Origin: Cryptomeria japonica
Lineage: Eukaryota > Streptophyta > Pinopsida > Cupressales > Cupressaceae
Direction: 5' to 3'
Length of the DNA stretch: 60,000 nucleotides
NCBI RefSeq assembly: GCF_030272615.1
Contig: NC_081413.1
Span: 716,927,867 to 716,987,866, forward strand
Shown here: piece after piece, positions 45,779-56,425 of the stretch
Layout of the letters: each line of letters opens with the position of its first letter
Numbering within the stretch: the stretch's first letter is position 1
Notes under the pieces: model-generated
The model's database searches: none
What the model was told of the DNA's origin: nothing
Seen by the model: the letters and a program-made list of their open reading frames with translations, nothing else
Translations under genes and position numbers: made by a program

Positions 45779-45989
45779 CCGAGTTCGGTGAAAGCATCAA
45801 TCCGATGAATCTACAAAATATTATGTGTGGATTGATGCTGATTTATGCACTTTAGAAGGTTTTCTAAAGGTGTGCAGGAAAACGTGAATAAAGACAAGTT
45901 GATCTGATCGAGACTGAGATGTTACACAACAAGGCAAATCACTTCACAGAGGAAGAAATCATGATTTAGTTCTTTTACTTTTTGGCATT

Positions 45990-46092
45990 GTTGTCAAAGG
46001 GGGAGAAGACTAAATGGTTGAAAGACTAAATGGTTGACTAAATAGTAAAGCCCTAAATGATGGAAATAACATAAGACTAATGACAGGGGGAG
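45990..46092 (+). other. Extra polypurine-like motifs upstream of element C's polypurine tract
   Basis: AAAGGGGGAGA at 45996-46006 and gacagggggagtagg at 46082-46096, in addition to the true tract at 46230. Element D has the same two motifs in the same order (31351-31370 and 31417-31430, minus strand). Confidence 0.6.
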
Positions 46093-46229
46093 TAGGTTGC
46101 AAAAATGGAGAAGACTTCAGAAGTCAATAGATCAAGGATAACAGGAGGAGTTCAACAACAATTTGAATCCGAATCAATTTGAATATCTTGTTGGTATTAC
46201 CATTAATTATTAGTTTTGCTATCAATGCC

Positions 46230-46241
46230 AAAGGGGGAGAT
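46230..46241 (+). other. Element C polypurine tract
   Basis: AAAGGGGGAGAT directly abuts the 3' LTR. It primes plus-strand synthesis in LTR retrotransposons. Confidence 0.88.
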
Positions 46242-47786
46242 TATTGGCATTACAGTAAGAAAGATTGTTGGCATTTCAATATCAGGAGATTGTTGATATT
46301 CAATAAGGATATTGAGAGGGTTGTTGAAGATTATTGATATAACTGAAGAAAGATGATAACTATCTTTATAAAATTATTTTGTCATTGATGTCAAGAAATT
46401 GATTATTTGATTTAGTATGATGTTGCCATATCTTGAGAAGATTGATTAGAAGAGAATTAAGATGTCGGTAAAAGACACAGAAAGAATGTGATGAATAAAG
46501 AGGAGGAATAAGTTATTCAATGGGCAACTATTACCGAGTTAGACAATGATGAGATCATGATGTTTAGATTGTTTTGATATCCTACATATGTTGTTGATTG
46601 TAATGTTAATACTATACTATGTCACTGAGCAAAGAACCTAGTCGGTAAACCCTAAGGAACCTAGTCGGTAAACCCTAAGGTTATCGATATCGGTTAATGA
46701 AGGCAAAATGTCTACCGAGTAAAGTTTAGTATTTACTGAGTTGCAACCAAGTTATGACAGTGCACATGGGGTGGATAAAAGCATTATTTAATAAAGGACA
46801 ATGATTAGCTGGAGATGTATAAATGATTGGTATGTCATGCATGAATTTTGTTAAGGATCTATGGCAAAGGAAAATTGGCAGGAAGATCTACAACGCAGAT
46901 TGAACTGCAATAACCTTATGCAAGTTCCAAGATAGGAATGCAAGTCCCAAGGTAAGGTAAAACATTTCTTAGATCGGAAGGATACATTGAACTTGGTCAA
47001 GTTTGAAGATCTGATGGCTAAGATTGATCATGGGAAATGTGATCAAGGAGATTTAGCGGTGTGTAGTTGTTTATAAATAAGGAATTGTTAATAAACAATG
47101 TATGCGGGCAAGTGTATGCACAGTGATGCTACATAGTGATTACCGAGCACAAAAGCTTGAGGACTTGTTTGAATAACATAGTAGAGAGCCCAACAGAGGG
47201 ACATGATAAGTCCTATGACTAGATTGTTTTGAGCAAATAAGAATCTGCTTTAGCATTTTAGATGTGAAGTTGCAGATAGATTTTTATTACTGTTATTTTG
47301 TAAGTGACAGAAAATCTCTTAACCGAGTGGACTTAATAGTCTTATATGTAAACCCTCTAGCAAGGTAACATTCTAAATGAGTGTTTGAAATCCTTTAACA
47401 AGGTCACTTCTAACAAAGTGAAGATCCTAACAGATCTAAGGGAAATCCCTTAACTGGGTCACATCTAGCAATGTGTTTGTAATCTTTAACAGGATTTTCT
47501 TTTAACTGGGCATACTCTAGAAGTGTATATTTCTTAGTGGGTCCGAAATCCCACAGTGGTTTTTCCCTATTTGGGTTTCCATGTTAAATCTGGTGTTATG
47601 AGTGTTATTATGATTATGTGTTCATAAGTTTGCATGTTTAGAAATTTTTGGTTAAGTTGCTGAAGTATAAGTTACCGAGGTTGAATCTATTGATTTTATG
47701 GAAGTTTAAGTTTGTATGATTCACCCCCCCCTCTCATCTTGTTAGCTATTGGCATCAACTCTTTACATTAAGTATCAGAACTAACA
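46242..47786 (+). repeat. Element C 3' LTR
   Basis: Starts TATTGG instead of TGTTGG (tip mutated) and ends AACTAACA, followed by the target duplication. It has the same internal features as the 5' LTR; its C-rich tail is a run of eight C where the 5' copy has CCACCCC. Confidence 0.95.
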
Positions 47787-47791
47787 TAGTA

Positions 47792-49093
47792 TTGATAAGC
47801 TCATCGAACCAATCACCTTCTGGTGTAGATAATATGTATTCTCTTGAATGATATGCAGCTAGCACGACAAAGGGACCTAAATAGTTTGGCTCAGATTTAC
47901 CTTTCTTTTCTCGATCTTGTTGATTTCATCGATTTTCTCTTGACTAAATCTCCAATCTGGAAAATTATTGGCTTAACTCTGTGGTTATAACTTCTCACCA
48001 TTCTCTGTTGATATGCCTTCAAGTGATCTGAAGCATTTTGGCGATGCTCCTGAATCAGCTCAAGTTCTTGAAGTCTAGAGACTCACTACTCTTCTTCTAG
48101 GATAAGACCTTTCAAGGATACTCATAGTGAAGCTACCTCTACTTCTACTGGTAATATGGATTATGATCCATAGACTAAGCAATATAGAGTTTCCCCCGTT
48201 GGTATGTGGATGTTGGTTCTGTATGCCCAAAGTGCAGGATTAAGCTGAATATGCCAATTTTTACCAGCTTCATTAACTGTTTTCTTGAGGATTTTCAAGA
48301 TTGTCTTGTTTGATGCCTCAGCTTGACCATTTCCTTGTGGATAATATGGTGTAGAAAACCTATGCTAGATATGAAATCACTTACATAGTTTCTTTACATC
48401 TTGATTCTTAAATGGCCTCCCATTATCAGTGATGATGGTCATAGGGACTCCATAGCAACAGATTATATAATTCAGAATGAATGATGATATTTGTTTTCCT
48501 ATCACCTTTGTCAAAGGCACTGCTTCAATCCATTTAGTGAAATACTTAGTAGAAGTCAAAATAAACATATGTCCATTATAAGATGAAGGATTTATTTTGC
48601 CCACTAGGTCAAGTCCCCATTGATAAAATGGCCATGAACTTGCCATAGGATGCAGTTCTTGTGTTGGTGCATGAATGAGATTCCCATGGATCTGCCATTG
48701 TTTGCATCTCTTAGCATATGTAAATGAATCTCTCTCCATAGTAGGCCAATAGTAACCCCAGCGAATAAGTTTCTTGGCCAACGTTAAACCACTTGAGTGC
48801 ATGCCACAAATACTTGCATGGACTTTGTTAAGAACTTTCTCAGATTTTTCTTGTTCAAGACACCTCAATAAAGTGATATCTAGACCTCTTCTATATAAGG
48901 TATCAACAATGATAGTATAGTGGGATGACAGACGGATAAAATTTCTCTTTTGATTGTGGGATAGGTTAGGAGGAAGGACATTTTCTTTTAGGTATCGATA
49001 AGTTTGGCTGCATAAGGATTGATCGGTTCTAGATATATGGAAAATCATTTGGGTATTTTGGGATTCAATGGTAGGATTCAAGACATCTTCCAC
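47792..49093 (-). pseudogene. Element A integrase (Ty3/gypsy, Tat/Ogre type)
   Basis: Minus strand. The zinc domain has HASICGMHSSGLTLAKKLI and RCKQWQIHG, where the second Cys of CxxC is now Trp. The core has WGLDLVGKIN, IITDNGRPF and, after one stop near 48374, [19 protein letters not shown]. The end region has KSEPNYLGPFVV and STPEGDWFDELIN. Several stops and shifts lie between 48376 and 47900. The last codons are at 39982-39952, beyond element C. Confidence 0.88.
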
Positions 49094-49099
49094 CAGGAA

Positions 49100-49594
49100 T
49101 TAGTAGCATTGTTGATTTTCTTGATTTTGCAAAAGAGATGCTATTGTAGCCATTGCATCTGCTACTTTGTTCTCATTTCTTGCGATTTGAGTGAATGATA
49201 TTTCTTCAAATTTCTCCTTAAAATATTCAACAAATTTTTTATAGGGCATCAACTTGTCATCCTCAGTTTGATAATCATAATTTATTTGATTGATTATGAC
49301 TTGTGAATCACCATAAACATATAATTCCTTGATGTTCCATTCAATGGCCATTTTGATCCCAATGATCAATGCCTCATACGTTGCAGTGCTATTTGTGTAG
49401 GGGAACCACAATCTATATGATTTTGGAATTGTATGTCCTTGCGGTGTGATGAAAAAAATTCTAGCACCTGATCCATGTTGTGTATAGGAGCCATCAAAAT
49501 ACAACTCCCAAAAATTTGTGCTAACTGTCAGAATGTCTACATCAGGAAATTCAATGTGCAATGGTGTATCATCTTGCAGGGGTACTTCAGCCAA
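49100..49594 (-). pseudogene. Element A second (archaeal-type) RNase H domain
   Basis: An open stretch with the acidic catalytic set of an RNase H fold: LYFDGSYTQHGSG, TYEALIIGIKMA, VYGDSQVIINQI and KVADAMATIASLL. A second RNase H between the first and integrase is the hallmark of the plant Tat (Ogre/Retand) lineage. It degrades RNA in the RNA-DNA hybrid. Catalytic residues D, E, D and D appear kept. Confidence 0.85.
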
Positions 49595-49678
49595 TTGATC
49601 AACAATGACTTATCCTTTGATATGATAGCTTTTTTATCAATATATTTTATATCAAATTCACTTAGTATCACGACCCAT

Positions 49679-50888
49679 TTAGCCAATCTTCCTGTCAAAG
49701 TTGACTTTCTCAACAAATACTTTAGTGGATCTATTTTTGCTATTAATTTGATAGAGTGAGTCAGCATATAGTGTTGTAAATACCACTACTAGGCATGTCT
49801 TCTCAACAGATGTATAGTTCAATTCATAGCCTACAAGTGTTTTGCTGATGTAATACACTTTTCTTTCTTTTCCTTCATCATGTTGTGCCAAGAGAGATTC
49901 TAGTGATACATTTGTTGCTGAGATATAAAGAAATAATGGTTTCCCTTTGATTGGTGATACCAATACTGGAGGATTAACCATATATTCCTTGATTTGCATA
50001 AAATCTTCCTCACATTTCTGATCCCATTTGAATGGAACATTCTTGTGTAATAAGTGAGTGAATAGATGACATCTATCTACTAGCTGGGTAAGAAATATTC
50101 TGATTGATTGCAATCTCCCTTGTAGAGAACGCAATTGACTTATGTTCTTAGGTGACTCCATTTCCATGATATCTTTGACTTTTTCAGGATCTACTTCAAT
50201 TCCACGAGTTGATATAATGTACCCAATAATTTTTCCAGAGGTTACTCCAAATGCACATTTCTTTGGATTCAATCTCAACTGATATTGTTCAAGCCCGTCA
50301 AAGATCTTACCCAAGATGTTCAAATGTTCTCTCCTCAAGTATGCGATTTTGCAAGTATGTCATCTACATAATCTTCCATTAATGTATGCATAATATCATG
50401 GAAAATTGTTGTCATGGCTCTCTGATAAGTTGCTCCTACATTCTTAAGTCCAAATGACATGACATTCTAGCAGTAAGTACCCCATGCACAAGTGAATGTT
50501 GTCTTTTCTTGATCTACGGGGCGATTCTTATTTGATTGTATCCCAAGAATCCATCCATTAATGAAAACATCTCATGACCTGCTGATAAGTCTACAATTAT
50601 ATCAATGTTGGACAGTGGGAAATCATCTTTTGGATATTCTTTATTCAAATCTCTGAAATCAGAGTAGATTCTTATACTTTTATCTGGATTTGACATTGGC
50701 ACAATGCTTGAGACCCATTCTGGATAGGTGATAGGTCTTATGAAACCCACATCCAATAGTTTCTTTAGCTCTGCTTTGACAAAGAGAGCGATATGTGGAT
50801 GCATCTTCCTTAGCTTTTGTTTAATTGGTTTTTCTTTTGGATCTACATTGAGGTGATGCATGATAAGATCTGGATCAAGTCCTGGCAT
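49679..50888 (-). pseudogene. Element A reverse transcriptase and first RNase H
   Basis: Minus strand. Fingers: PGLDPDLIMHHLNVDPKEKP, SSIVPMSNPDKSIRIYSDFR, DLSAGHEMFSLMDGFLGYNQ. The catalytic motif EDYVDDILAKS is at about 50370-50345, in a frame offset by stops and a shift at 50513-50340. The thumb and first RNase H follow (RLNPKKCAFGVTSGKIIGY, FKWDQKCEEDFMQIKEYM, LYISATNVSLESLLAQ, YELNYTSVEKTCL). Broken by several stops. Confidence 0.87.
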
Positions 50889-51235
50889 GTCTGCATAGGA
50901 CCAAGAAAAATTTATTTGTCTTTGTTTGAAGAATTTTATGAAGTCTTTCCTCTCTTCATTTGATAATGATGCAGCAGGATGGAGGACCTTGGGATCCTTT
51001 GACGTACCAATTTGTATTGCTTCTATTGGCTCTATTAAAATAGCATATCTCTCCTAAAAATATGCAGGGAGGGTGTCAAACTTTCCTCTTCTATCACCTC
51101 AGGGAGGTTTTCACCATCAGATATGTCCTTTATTTTTCCTCTTGATTGATCTAGTGTTGCCATAAAATTGTTTTCAACTCTAAGTCTTTTTCCTTGTTTT
51201 ATTTCAATTTTGTGACTCGAAAGTTTGGCACTCTT

Positions 51236-52930
51236 CTAACTGCAAGAAGCATTATTCGATTCACCAGTGGAAGATATTTTAGGTGTGATTGGTTCAATGA
51301 CATTAAGATATATGGCTAAATCATGATCATTGGAAAAGACATCCAATTCAAGGTTTTCTAGGTTATCCCAATCAATCAGTTCTGGATGAATCAGGGGTAG
51401 GTTATAGTCATCGTCATTGTTGGGTGTTTTAAGGTTCATGACATAATAGTCATAGTTTGGTGTAGAGTATGTAATGTCATAGATAGAACTCTCTTGAGGA
51501 TAGTATCTCCCAAGTGCTCTCCAATTAGCTCTAACGAAATCAAGATTGGTATTTTGTGAATTGCTCTCAAGTGACTCATCATCTGATGTTTGTCCCTCAA
51601 ATGAATGAATTATATCAATACATACATCTTACATACTACAAGTTCCTTCTTGGTTAAATTCAATAGATTCATTTGTGGCTTGAAGTTGGCATACTTGTGC
51701 ATATGGAATAGAAGATTCTTTTGTTATCTTTTGTCTTCTCTCGAACTCAGCTTCTTCTGGACTAATAGTCATTCCTACGTGACTTTCTATTAGTTCTTCT
51801 ATGGTTCTTCCATACCTTAGTATTTCTTGTTCAACATTTAAGATAGATATGATATTCTGTTGATATTTTGATGATTGATTAATGACTGTTTGTGTTTCTT
51901 GTGGTGTCACTTCTTGATATTTCTCATCTTCTTTCCTTTGTTATCTTACATATGCTTCTTTCCTCTGAATTCTGATTTCTTCTTGTCTTCTTTACAACTC
52001 TATTCTTTATTTTGTGAAACACGAGTCTTCATTTGTAACAACTACTTGTTCTTCATCATTTTCTTCACCTGATACATCAGATGATGCATCTAGACCCCAT
52101 TCATATTCGTTTGAATATTTTTCTAAATAATTGTCTAGAATCACACCATTATACCTGACAAGAATACTATATGGTGAGAAGAGTTCTTTGATTTTGGCCA
52201 TCTATTCTTTCATTGCATCTAGAATATCTCGATTAGGTTCCACGCTTGCTTGTATTCCTTGGACTTTTTTGCAAGATGCTTCTTCTCTTTTGATAACATG
52301 TTCTTCCTGTTATTTCTCATATCCTTCTTGTCTAGCTATTGTCTCTGTTGCTTGATGTAGCCTTTGTTGCCATGGTTATTTTTTTAGGGATTTCTTTCCT
52401 TCACCATTTTGGATGCTAATAATTATGTTGCCTTTTCTTTGATTTGGGATACCCAAGTCTTGATTTATCTTCTTTAGATTGTGTGTATGGACAAATAGGT
52501 TCTGAAATACCTTCTTGTCACTTTCCTATTGGTCCTTTTCCTTCATATCCCATTTTTTGCATGATCTTGTAACCATTACCATATTGTCAAGTGGGAATAT
52601 CAACTCCTGCAACTGTTGCTATGGTTTCATTTTCATCTCTATACAACCAACTAAGAATGTCTTTGTCTTCAATTTCTTCTGCAAGTGTTCCAACTCTAAC
52701 AAATGTTCCATCAAACATTTCAACTGATTTCAATGTGATTCTTGGTTAAGCCTTTGTAGGTTTTCCATATGATTTAGGTGAAAGTGGTAAGTTATGCAAA
52801 TAATACTTTTCCATTCCTTCATCATTTAATTTGAGCTTTTTCTCAAAGTTTTCCCATAAATTTTCTTAAGTTTCTTTAGTGGGATAGACTGCTTCTCTGT
52901 TATGTGGAACTCTTGCATCTTGTGTTGGTT
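51236..52930 (-). pseudogene. Element A spacer between protease and reverse transcriptase, with G-patch
   Basis: Several short minus-strand frames with acidic, low-similarity sequence (DASSDVSGEENDEEQVVV, VGMTISPEEAEFERRQKI). A G-patch-like segment lies at 52497-52575 (GYKIMQKMGYEGKGPIGK, a stop, QEGISEPI). G-patch domains are glycine-rich RNA-binding or helicase-activating motifs, and I recall them downstream of protease in plant Tat-like elements. Broken by many stops. The remainder of the spacer is unrecognised. Confidence 0.55.
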
Positions 52931-52983
52931 TCAAATTATTGCAACATTGACTGGAATCTACTGCTTTAGTGATTTCTTTTCCA

Positions 52984-53544
52984 TTATGAGGAAATTTTAA
53001 AACACCGATGATAGGTGGAAGGAATTGCTTGCATGTCACGAATCCATGGTCTTCCTAAAAGAATGTTATAAGATAAATTCAAGTCTAGAACCTGGCATAA
53101 TGTATCTCTTTCCACATGTCCTATTTTGATTGGAAACACCACAATCCGTTTAGAAGAACACTCTTCCTCATCATAAGCCTTAATAGTTATTTTCTTCTTT
53201 GGATCTACTGCATTTTCTGAATATCCCAAAACCCTTATTAAAATTAATGCAATAATGTTTAAGCCAACTCCACCATCTATGAGTACGTGTTTGACATAGG
53301 TTTTATGAATGGTGACTTCAACATGTAAGAGAGCATTGTGAGGGTGGTGCAAGGATGGATTATCATTTTCAAAAAAGGATAAGAAATGTGGGGCTATGAG
53401 GTGTCCCACCATGTTATGAAATTGATCCACATCCAGATCTTTTGAAGCCGTTGTTTCCGTTAGAGGTTTTTCCAATAGTTCCTTATGCATAGGTGACATT
53501 TTTAGGAGCTCCAAAATTGACATTTGAGCGGGTATCATTTTCAA
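52984..53544 (-). pseudogene. Element A aspartic protease region
   Basis: An open 186-codon stretch with HVLIDGGVGLNI (active-site Asp at about 53294, DGG in place of DSG/DTG, as is common in Tat and Athila elements) and, later, NILLGRPWIRDMQAIPSTYH. The protease would cut the Gag-Pol precursor. This stretch itself has no stop; frames on either side do. Confidence 0.82.
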
Positions 53545-53583
53545 TTATTCCATTAAGTTCTATTGTCTTGAAGTGGATGTTGA

Positions 53584-54146
53584 TTAATTTGTTATACCCA
53601 AAAATGTAACCTTCGCTTTGCTTCTTGTAATAGCGTTGATTGGTTCTGAAGGTGTGTTATCTTTGACAATGATGACATTTACCACATCATCATATGTGTA
53701 AGTGTAGTTTACTTTAGCTTTGCCTTTGTCATCTTTTGGTTTGGATTGTTCACCTTTTTCATAGTTTGGAAGTGGAGTTTTGAATGCTAGGTCTGATTCA
53801 TTCGTCTTATGACCATCCACAGTGATAATTCCATTTTCGATTAAATATTGAATAAGGTGCTTCAATCTTTGACAATAATTGATTTGGTGTCCTTTGTTTC
53901 AATGATAATTTCAAAAATGAGTGTCATTCCACCAATTAGGTTTGACTTGAGGTTCATAATTTCTTCCTTCTGGTGAGGTAATCAATTTATTTTCAAGAAG
54001 AGTTTTCAAAGCTGATTCCAAGGGTTCCCCAATGTTTGTGAATTTCCTGTGAGGATTGGAGAAGAAAGACTTGGATTTACTATTCTCTTGAATGTTATTG
54101 TTTGGTACTTGACTTGATAAGTTGAAGATTGGTTGTTCTTTGGTAG
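53584..54146 (-). pseudogene. Element A Gag, C-terminal part, cut off by element B
   Basis: Minus strand reads HRKFTNIGEPLESALKTLL, KLITSPEGRNYEPQVKPNWW, then a degenerate YH..KGH..NYCQRLKHLIQYL knuckle-like block, IENGIITVDG and a K/D-rich linker. This is the C-terminal Gag pattern of Tat-like elements. At 54146 it runs directly into the LTR tip of element B, so the rest of Gag and the 5' LTR should lie right of B, beyond the window. Confidence 0.7.
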
Positions 54147-54986
54147 TGTAAAGTGAAAAATTGGATCCTAGTGACTCCCCACCCAGGAGAGAGAAAGGAA
54201 GCCACTAGGATGATTTTTTCTTGGAGAGGAACTTTACATTCAAAAGAGGGGTTGAATCCACTAGATCCAAATCCAAGGGAAACAAGGATGTGAATTCTGA
54301 GTAGATTGCAAGTGGTTGAGGTATGATTTACCCTCTTTTGTAAATGAGAAAGTTGACTTGTTGACTATGTGGAAAAGAGAGGAAATGATTGAAATGAGGT
54401 GCTACCAATTCGGGATTGTGCTGTAACTTTGGATCTAAGATAATTAAATTGATGCGGATTTGCCCTACAAATTTGGAGAAAAGTCATCAGGACTGTGTCA
54501 AGAATGTACATGGTCCACCACAAAATCCGCGAAATGAAAAGGGTTCTTCCGTCTCTGCAAATGAAGCCCAAACCTGCAATTACAGCTGCGCACATGCAAC
54601 CTACACATAGAAAAGAGAAGAGAGGGGGGTTGTGAATAGGGGTTTGCCTCAGTCAAACCCCAGTTGAGGAATCAACCTAGAAAGAAAGTAATTGCAAATA
54701 CTTTAATGGAAATAATGAAGATGTATACCTTGTAGATCTACAACTTGTTGATGATGATTGCTTTGCTTCTTGAATGTAACCACAAATGTTATATGAAATG
54801 GCATGTAACATGACAAAACCCTAACACACACACATGCTTGCAAATGAATATTGTAATGTTGCTCCAATGGATGAATGAAGAAGACTTGCTAGAATGCTTG
54901 ATAATGACCTCAAAATCTTGTCTCTTCTCCTTATGATCTCTATCTCTTATCATCTCTCATTCATCCATGAATGAGGGTATTTAATT

Positions 54987-54996
54987 CCTTTTTATA
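54987..54996 (-). promoter_or_regulatory. TATA box of element B LTR
   Basis: Minus-strand tataaaaagg, about 380 bp into the LTR from its minus-strand start. It is placed as expected for the U3/R boundary. Confidence 0.5.
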
Positions 54997-55115
54997 CATG
55001 CCTCAAGGATTAATTTTTAACCACTGAAGGCCGACAAAGAGGAATAACAAACCCCGAAGCCAAGAAATACATAGGAGATCGGGCATACCGAACATAGGAC
55101 CACCCTAAGGGGTGG

Positions 55116-55208
55116 GGAAAAGGGCACCATGCCCCTATCCTAGGGGGAAAAGGGTACCATTGCACTATCTTAGGGGGGACAGGAGCACCACGCCCCCATC
55201 CTACCCTA
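55116..55208 (+). repeat. Three-copy 30-bp repeat in element B U3
   Basis: Units aaaagggcaccatgcccctatcctaggggg, aaaagggtaccattgcactatcttagggggg and acaggagcaccacgcccccatcctaccc start near 55118, 55148 and 55179. The first contains a GGGCA/TGCCC inverted repeat. Placement in U3 suggests enhancer-like repeats; that role is inferred. Confidence 0.7.
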
Positions 55209-55829
55209 TTTTGGGGCTTGAATAGGGTCTACAGAAGACACAAGACATGAAGGAAGAAGAGAGAAGGGTTAGAAATGCAGAAATAGGTCTCGATTAGGGA
55301 AGGAGATGTTGTCGCCAAGGTGAGGACCCAAAATGTGGCTAAAATTGTAGGGGTCACAATTTTATGAAACTACATTTACCCCCACTTTAGCATGAGTATG
55401 GCTTATGCCCCTACTTTCGGTAAAGTAGAAGAAAAGAGAGATGAAGATGAGAGATGCAAAGCAAAAACCACAAGGAGTATAAGACACCACTAATATTGAG
55501 TAGAAAAAATCCCCCAATCTTAGGGTCTTAACTCATGCCAACATATGCAAGAGCACACAAAATAAAAAGGCACAAAACACACAAAAACAAGGACAAATCG
55601 CAAAAAGACACACGACAAGAACAAGACACAAGACACAAGATGACAAACTAACTAGTCGAAGGGATCTCAAGCTCAAATGTATCAACAATTAATCAGGACA
55701 CAAAGACCAATATTGTCACATAAACATGAGCAATCACATAAAAGAGCAAAGATAACATCATCCATGAACTATCAATAGTAAAACTATGAGTTCATGAGAG
55801 GAAGAAGAGAGAACATGAATACACACTTT

Positions 55830-55990
55830 GGTGATCCATGAGAAGAAAAGATAAGAAAAAATAAACCATGGACATCTCGCCCTTAAAAATAGGTGATCCA
55901 TGGAGAGAAGGACATGGAAAATCTCACCCCTAGAGCTTGCCTAGGTGATCCATGTAAAGAGAGAGAGTGAGAACATCGTTAGTTCCACTC
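55830..55990 (+). repeat. Three-copy ggtgatccatg repeat in element B
   Basis: ggtgatccatg with trailing gagaaag-like sequence at 55830, 55892 and 55944, that is units of about 52-62 bp. catctcgccctta/aatctcacccct blocks lie between. Confidence 0.65.
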
Positions 55991-56094
55991 AACTTCATGT
56001 GCATGTGTGCAAGTGAGGTTTGAAGTGCCTCATAGGAGTCTATGCCTGAGTACGCTACAACCTATATAGAATGTATAGTACAAGTGTCAAGAAA

Positions 56095-56425
56095 GGTGTG
56101 ATATCTCTCTCTAAGGGACCATGGTTTGGTTCCAAGAATAATCACCCTACATAAGAAAAAAGTAGCGTCATCTCGCTCTAAGAGAACGTGCTCTGGTTCC
56201 GAGAATGACCCACTGTACAAGAGAAAAGTGACGACATCTTTCTCTAAGAGGTTTCTCCCTAGTTCCAAGAATGTCTCACTCTACAAGACAAGAATAAGTG
56301 AAGACATCTTTCTTTAAGAGACCATGCTCTTGTTTCGAGAATGACCCACTGTACAAAAAGTGATGACATCTTGCTTGAAGAGGTTTCCCTTTGGTTCCAA
56401 GAATGTCCCATTGTTCAACACATGA
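56095..56425 (+). repeat. About 65-bp tandem array, five copies, in element B
   Basis: Units of the type gacgacatctttctctaagag, then ggttccaagaatgacccactgtacaag, start near 56100, 56165, 56230, 56300 and 56362. ctctaagag and ttccaagaatg-like cores are present in every copy. Confidence 0.8.

Larger units (their letters stand above)
39983..47786 (+). mobile_element. Element C: complete Ty1/copia retrotransposon (7804 bp)
   Basis: LTRs 39983-41526 (1544 bp) and 46242-47786 (1545 bp) are flanked by a perfect target duplication tagta (39978-39982, 47787-47791). A primer-binding site (41529-41540), gag, protease, integrase, reverse transcriptase, RNase H and a polypurine tract lie between, in copia order. 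By eye the LTRs differ at a few percent of positions, many of them CpG-to-TpG/CpA changes such as accgag/actgag, so insertion is not very old. The coding region is near complete but has stops at 42528, 42956 and 44162 and small shifts, so it is probably not autonomous now. It landed in the last codons of element A's integrase. Confidence 0.96.
54147..55374 (-). repeat. Element B 3' LTR (1228 bp)
   Basis: Plus orientation TGTAAAGTG...ACTACA. Within it are a minus-strand TATA box at 54996-54987 and a three-copy 30-bp U3 repeat at 55116-55208. At its 54147 end, paired inverted repeats (TGTAAAGT/ACTTTACA and ATCCTAGTG/CACTAGGAT) enclose 92 bp. Confidence 0.8.

Noticed and set aside
45779-46229. 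Possible env-like gene between element C's RNase H and 3' LTR
   Set aside because: Only 450 bp, no open frame of useful length; it is the usual non-coding stretch with polypurine motifs.
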